From contig NZ_LZHW01000109.1 in assembly GCF_001667265.1 (NCBI RefSeq), positions 1 through 46,905 of the forward strand: a DNA stretch of 46,905 nucleotides. Direction: 5' to 3'. The number at the start of each line of letters is the position of its first letter. Positions within the stretch are counted from its first letter, which is position 1. Shown here in pieces: positions 43,222-46,905 of the stretch. Made by a program: the position numbers and the translations under genes. The notes under the pieces were generated by a model that saw only the letters and a list, made by a program, of their open reading frames with translations, did not search any database and was not told the origin of the DNA. Origin of the DNA: Mycobacterium sp. ACS4331 (GTDB taxonomy: Bacteria > Actinomycetota > Actinomycetes > Mycobacteriales > Mycobacteriaceae).

Positions 43222-43939
43222 CCCGCAGGACCGCCTCGGCCAGTTCCGGTCGGCACACCACCAGGTCCGGCAGTTTCGAGTCCTCCTGGTTGTAGACCAG
43301 GGGCGACCCGTCGATGCGCGAGGTGTGCAGACCCGCGGCCCGGGCGACCGCGACGGGCGCCGCGGAGTCCCATTCGTACTGCCCGCCGGCATGCACGTAG
43401 ACATCGGCCAGCCCCTGCACGACGGAGGCCACTTTGGCTCCAGCGGAACCCATTTCGACCAGCGTGCCACCGAGCGCATCGCGCACGGCCAGCGCGATCG
43501 CCGGGGGGCGGGTGCGTGACACCACGATCCGCGGCGTCTGCGGAGCCGTCGGGGGCGCCGCGACGGTCGGGGTGGCCAGCGTGACGCCCTGCGCCGGAAG
43601 CGCGACGGCGCCCGCGATGAGCTCGCCGTCCTGCCACAGCGCCACGTGCACGGCCCAGTCGTCGCGGCCCAGTTCGGAGAACTCGCGGGTGCCGTCGAGT
43701 GGGTCGACGATCCACACCCGGTTGGCCGTGAGCCGCTTCGGGTTGTCCACCCCCTCCTCGGACAGCACTTCGTCGTCGGGCCGCTCGGCCTCCAGAGCCG
43801 CCATCAGGAAGTCGTGGGAACGCTTGTCGCCCGCGGCCTTCCGCTCCTCGCCCGTGGCGCCGGCCAGTCCGTCGCGCACCCGCAGCAGCAGTTCGCCTGC
43901 TTCTCCTGCCAGCCTGGCGGCCAAGGCGTGGTCGGTCAT
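43205..43939 (-). CDS. cysQ: 3'-phosphoadenosine 5'-phosphate phosphatase CysQ
   Basis: CysQ removes the 3' phosphate from PAP, the toxic by-product of sulfotransferases and PAPS reduction. The 244-residue inositol-monophosphatase-family protein has the metal site Glu61-Glu62-Gly and DPLDGT (79-84) plus the C-terminal GGQYEWDSAAP motif. It ends 17 bases into the convergent sulfotransferase gene and starts overlapping the cysNC stop by 4 bases, so it is translated with PAPS synthesis enzymes. Confidence 0.92.
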   Translation of the reverse strand: MTDHALAARLAGEAGELLLRVRDGLAGATGEERKAAGDKRSHDFLMAALEAERPDDEVLSEEGVDNPKRLTANRVWIVDPLDGTREFSELGRDDWAVHVALWQDGELIAGAVALPAQGVTLATPTVAAPPTAPQTPRIVVSRTRPPAIALAVRDALGGTLVEMGSAGAKVASVVQGLADVYVHAGGQYEWDSAAPVAVARAAGLHTSRIDGSPLVYNQEDSKLPDLVVCRPELAEAVLRVTATA

Positions 43940-45795
43940 CCGCGACTCTCCAGCAGGTCGACCACCTGCTGCGCGCCGTCGTCTGGGCTGAACTCCGGAG
44001 TCAGCCGCAGGTCGGGGTTCTTGGGCCGCTGGTACGGGCTGTCGATTCCGGTGAAGTGCGTGATCTCACCGGATCGCGCCTTGGCGTAGAGACCCTTGGG
44101 GTCGCGCGCCTCGCAGTCGGCCAACGGCGTGTCGACGAAGATCTCGAAGAACTCCACGCCGGCGTCGGCGTGCACCCTGCGGGCGAGTTCGCGGTGCTCC
44201 TCGAGCGGACTGATCACGGGCACGAGCACCGTCAACCCGGCGTCGGCCATCAGTGTGGCGATGTGCGCCAGGCGCCGGAGGTTCTCCGCCCGGTCGGCCA
44301 TCGAGAAGCCGAGATCGGCGTTCAGACCGTGGCGCAGGTTGTCACCGTCGAGAATGTATGCGGGACGGCCGAGTTCGAGCAGCTTCTGCTCCACCAGCAC
44401 CGCGATCGACGACTTGCCCGAACCCGACAGGCCCGTGAACCACAGCGTGCGTCCCCTGGTCAGGCGATCCTCGGCGGACACCAGCGACTGGTGCCGCACG
44501 GTGTTGGGGGTCGAGGTGCGGGTTGCCGCGGGGGCGGTGTCGCGGACCATGCCGGCCGCGACCGTCCCGTTGGTGTCCGGGTCGATCAGGATGAACGAGC
44601 CGGTCGCCGGGTTGCGGGAGTACTCGTCGAGCAGCACCGGCACCTGAGAGCGCAGCGTGACCCGACCGAGCTCGTTGAGCTTGAGCGCCGTCGCGCTCTT
44701 GTCGCGATGGAGTGTGTTGACGTCGAGCCGGTAGTCGAGCGCACTGACCCGGACCCGGGTGGTGCGGGTGGTGTGCTTGATGACGTAGTCGCGTCCCGGC
44801 TCCAGCGCCGAATCGTCGGCCATCCAGCACACCGTGGCGTCGAATTCGCTTGTCGCCGTTGGCTGATTGTTCGGCCTGGCGAGCATGTCACCGCGGCTGA
44901 TGTCGATGTCGTCGGCGAGGCTGATCGACACCGCCATCGGCGGGAAGGCCTCCTGCACCGGACCGGTGGGACCGTCGATCGCGGTGATGCTGGTGGTCTT
45001 GCCGCTGGGCAGCACCACCACCTCGTCGCCGGGGCGCATCACACCGCTGGCGACCGTGCCGGCGTAGCTGCGGTGGTCGGCGTGGTCGACGGTCTGTGGC
45101 CGGATCACGTACTGCACCGGGAACCGGACGTCGACCAGGTTGCGGTCGCCGGCGATGTAGACGTCCTCGAGATGGCTCAACAGCGCGGGTCCGTCGTACC
45201 ACGGGGTCTTGTCCGACTTGGTGACCACGTTGTCGCCGTTGAGCGCCGACAGCGGAATGGTGGTGACGTCGTGGATGTCCAGACGTGCTGCGAATGCATG
45301 GAATTCGTCGCGGATGAAGTCGAAGCGTTCGCGGTCCCAGTCGATGAGGTCCATCTTGTTGACCGCCAGCACGATGTGCTGGACGCCGAGCAGCGACGCC
45401 AGGAACGCGTGCCGGCGGGACTGCTCCAGCAGACCGTGCCGCGCGTCGACGAGGACGATCGCCAGCTGCGCGGTGGACGTGCCGGTCACCATGTTGCGGG
45501 TGTACTGCAGGTGACCGGGGGTGTCGGCGATGATGAATTTCCGCTTGGCCGTGGCGAAGTAGCGATAAGCGACGTCGATCGTGATGCCCTGCTCGCGCTC
45601 GGCGCGCAGGCCGTCGGTCACCAGGGCCAGGTCGGTGTAGTCGTTACCGCGTTCGGCCGAGGTGCGCTCCACCGCCGCCAGCTGATCCTCCATGACGGCC
45701 TTCGAGTCATAGAGCAGGCGGCCGATCAGGGTGGATTTGCCGTCGTCGACCGAACCGGCGGTCGCAATGCGCAGAAGTGTCGTGTTGGCACTCAT
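43936..45795 (-). CDS. cysNC: Bifunctional sulfate adenylyltransferase subunit 1 / APS kinase
   Basis: CysN is the GTPase that drives ATP sulfurylase; the fused CysC phosphorylates APS to PAPS. The 619-residue protein has the G1 motif GSVDDGKST (14-22), G3 DTPGH and G4 NKMD in the elongation-factor-like half (1-430), then the kinase P-loop GLSGSGKSS near residue 453. The ATG overlaps the cysD stop by one base (TGATG). Confidence 0.96.
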   Translation of the reverse strand: MSANTTLLRIATAGSVDDGKSTLIGRLLYDSKAVMEDQLAAVERTSAERGNDYTDLALVTDGLRAEREQGITIDVAYRYFATAKRKFIIADTPGHLQYTRNMVTGTSTAQLAIVLVDARHGLLEQSRRHAFLASLLGVQHIVLAVNKMDLIDWDRERFDFIRDEFHAFAARLDIHDVTTIPLSALNGDNVVTKSDKTPWYDGPALLSHLEDVYIAGDRNLVDVRFPVQYVIRPQTVDHADHRSYAGTVASGVMRPGDEVVVLPSGKTTSITAIDGPTGPVQEAFPPMAVSISLADDIDISRGDMLARPNNQPTATSEFDATVCWMADDSALEPGRDYVIKHTTRTTRVRVSALDYRLDVNTLHRDKSATALKLNELGRVTLRSQVPVLLDEYSRNPATGSFILIDPDTNGTVAAGMVRDTAPAATRTSTPNTVRHQSLVSAEDRLTRGRTLWFTGLSGSGKSSIAVLVEQKLLELGRPAYILDGDNLRHGLNADLGFSMADRAENLRRLAHIATLMADAGLTVLVPVISPLEEHRELARRVHADAGVEFFEIFVDTPLADCEARDPKGLYAKARSGEITHFTGIDSPYQRPKNPDLRLTPEFSPDDGAQQVVDLLESRG

Positions 45796-46721
45796 CAGAA
45801 GTAGCCCTCCCGCTTGCGGTCTTCCATTCCGGCTTCGGAGATGCGGTCATCGGCGCGGGTCGCGCCGCGTTCGGTCAACCGCGACACCGCTGTCTCGGCG
45901 ATCACCTCGTCGACCGTGGCCGCCGTCGACTCGACGCAGCCCGTGCAGGTGACGTCGCCGACGGTGCGGAACCGCACCGAGGTCTCGAAGACCTCTTCGC
46001 CGTCGCGTGGCTGCATGAATTCGTGCACCGCCAGCAGCATGCCGTCGCGCTGGAACACCGGGCGGGTGTGCGCGTAGTAGATGGCCGGCAGCGTGATCTC
46101 CTCAGCGCCGATGTAGGCCCAAATGTCGTACTCGGTCCAGTTCGACAGGGGGAACACGCGGATGTGCTCGCCCTTGCGGTGCCGGCCGTTGTAGAGGTTC
46201 CACAGTTCGGGTCGCTGGGCCTTCGGGTCCCACTGGCCGAACTCGTCGCGGAAGCTGAACACGCGCTCCTTGGCGCGGGCCTTCTCCTCATCGCGGCGGG
46301 CCCCGCCGAACGCGGCGTCGAACCTGTTCTCACGGATACCGCGCAGCAGCGTGACGGTCTGCAGCGGGTTGCGGGAGGGCCCGTTGTCCACCACTCGCCC
46401 GGCGTCGATGTCCTCCTCGACGCTGGCCACCACCAGGCGCAGGCCGTATTTCTCCACGAGGGCGTCGCGGGTGGCGATCACCTCGTCGAAGTTGTGGCCG
46501 GTGTCCACGTGCATGACGGGGAACGGGAGCCGCCCCGGCGCGAAGGCCTTGATCGCCAGGTGCAGCATGACGATGGAGTCCTTGCCGCCCGAGAACAGCA
46601 GCACGGGCCGCTCGAACTCGGCGGCCACCTCGCGGATGATGTGGATCGCTTCGGCCTCGAGCGCGCGCAGGTGGCTCAGCTCGTACTGTCCCGCGGCGGG
46701 CTGAGTGGTCTGACTGGTCAT
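45795..46721 (-). CDS. cysD: Sulfate adenylyltransferase subunit 2
   Basis: CysD is the ATP-pyrophosphatase subunit of ATP sulfurylase, forming APS from sulfate. The 308-residue protein has the PP-loop FSGGKDSIVMLHL and the conserved FSFRDEFGQWDPK, NWTEYDIWAYI and CTGCVESTAA segments. The ATG at 46721 follows GAGG at 6 bases and is preferred to a TTG one codon earlier. It heads cysD-cysNC-cysQ. Confidence 0.96.
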   Translation of the reverse strand: MTSQTTQPAAGQYELSHLRALEAEAIHIIREVAAEFERPVLLFSGGKDSIVMLHLAIKAFAPGRLPFPVMHVDTGHNFDEVIATRDALVEKYGLRLVVASVEEDIDAGRVVDNGPSRNPLQTVTLLRGIRENRFDAAFGGARRDEEKARAKERVFSFRDEFGQWDPKAQRPELWNLYNGRHRKGEHIRVFPLSNWTEYDIWAYIGAEEITLPAIYYAHTRPVFQRDGMLLAVHEFMQPRDGEEVFETSVRFRTVGDVTCTGCVESTAATVDEVIAETAVSRLTERGATRADDRISEAGMEDRKREGYF

Positions 46722-46800
46722 CAATTCCTCGTAAAGTTGGTTGATCTGACCAAGATTATGAACTCAGTAGAGAATGCCAGCCGGGCGCTGGTCCAGTCAA
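46722..46800 (-). promoter_or_regulatory. cysD upstream region with candidate promoter and inverted repeat
   Basis: On the minus strand TTGACT (46795-46800), an 18-base spacer and CATTCT form a weak promoter. Downstream, TTGGT...ACCAA (46737-46741 and 46749-46753) is an inverted repeat within the leader, 16 bases from the start codon, and could be an operator for the Rrf2 regulator or another sulfur regulator. Confidence 0.4.
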
Positions 46801-46812
46801 GAAAGCTTCGGC

Positions 46813-46905
46813 GGGGGGGGGGGGGGGGCCCCCCCGCCCCCCCCCCCCCCCGCGAGGCGAAAAGAAGAGGTGGGGGTGGAGTGGGGAGTGGTGGCGGTCG
46901 GCGGG
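46813..46905. other. Homopolymer and low-complexity contig end, probable artefact
   Basis: Sixteen G, seven C, one G and fifteen C are followed by G-rich low-complexity sequence to the end. It is unlike anything else in the window and self-complementary in a way that natural sequence rarely is, so it probably reflects poor read ends at the edge of the assembly. Confidence 0.75.

Noticed and set aside
46813..46851. The G and C runs as a quadruplex or hairpin regulatory element
   Set aside because: Runs of 16 G and 15 C at the very end of a contig, followed by low-complexity sequence, fit a sequencing artefact better.

Overview
The window is 46.9 kb of high-GC actinobacterial chromosome, most likely from a fast-growing mycobacterium (Mycolicibacterium, M. 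smegmatis-like). The evidence is the order murA-(rrn leader), ATP synthase with a fused b-delta subunit, wecA, TsaC/Sua5-type protein, prmC, prfA, rpmE, rho, thrB-thrC-hom-lysA-argS and cysDNC, which matches the M. tuberculosis Rv1285-Rv1315 segment as I remember it. Protein-level signatures agree: Asp in place of the catalytic Cys of MurA, a gamma-subunit loop and alpha-subunit tail in the ATP synthase, and an Rv1303/Rv1312-type gene on either side of the atp genes. No insertion sequence, CRISPR array or prophage was seen.

Layout. (1) 1-256: leader and two tandem promoters of an rRNA operon reading out of the left edge (minus strand). (2) 257-2169: murA (minus) divergent from a PduO-type cobalamin adenosyltransferase gene. 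(3) 2180-10657: the ATP synthase operon atpI-like/B/E/F/FH/A/G/D/C plus a DUF2550 gene, all minus. (4) 10943-15135: wecA, TsaC/Sua5-type gene, prmC, prfA and rpmE; rpmE ends in a strong U-tract terminator. (5) 15420-18180: an insertion relative to M. tuberculosis, where rpmE and rho are neighbours: a secreted proline-rich protein, a FadD-type acyl-CoA synthetase and a divergent TetR regulator, bounded by hairpins. (6) 18270-26953: rho (with a disordered, tandem-repeat insert) and the argS-lysA-hom-thrC-thrB operon. (7) 27154-30838: tRNA-Arg(CCG), three secreted or membrane-anchored hypotheticals, one small hypothetical and a cold-shock gene.

(8) 31033-33861 is the most interesting accessory locus: an EspC-like/WXG-type small protein, a 607-residue multi-domain protein built like a type VII-secreted polymorphic toxin, a putative immunity protein, and a truncated second immunity copy carrying a short out-of-frame scar of the toxin C-terminus. 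This looks like the remains of a displaced toxin-immunity module. (9) 33906-39430: a tightly packed operon for a TDT-family carrier, a luciferase-like F420/FMN enzyme, a lactate 2-monooxygenase-like flavoenzyme, a GH13 alpha-glucosidase and a PPOX-fold flavin protein.

(10) 39601-46721: a small acidic protein, an Rrf2 regulator, a cysteine hydrolase, and a sulfate-activation group. CysD and CysNC make PAPS, a sulfotransferase (paired with a DUF1214-type protein) can use it, and CysQ can remove the PAP by-product, so a whole PAPS cycle sits in about 5 kb. The last ~95 bases are long G and C homopolymers and low-complexity sequence that look like a contig-end artefact; the left edge stops just inside an rRNA operon, which is also a typical assembly break. 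Start codons were revised in several genes where the longest frame runs through the upstream gene or promoter.
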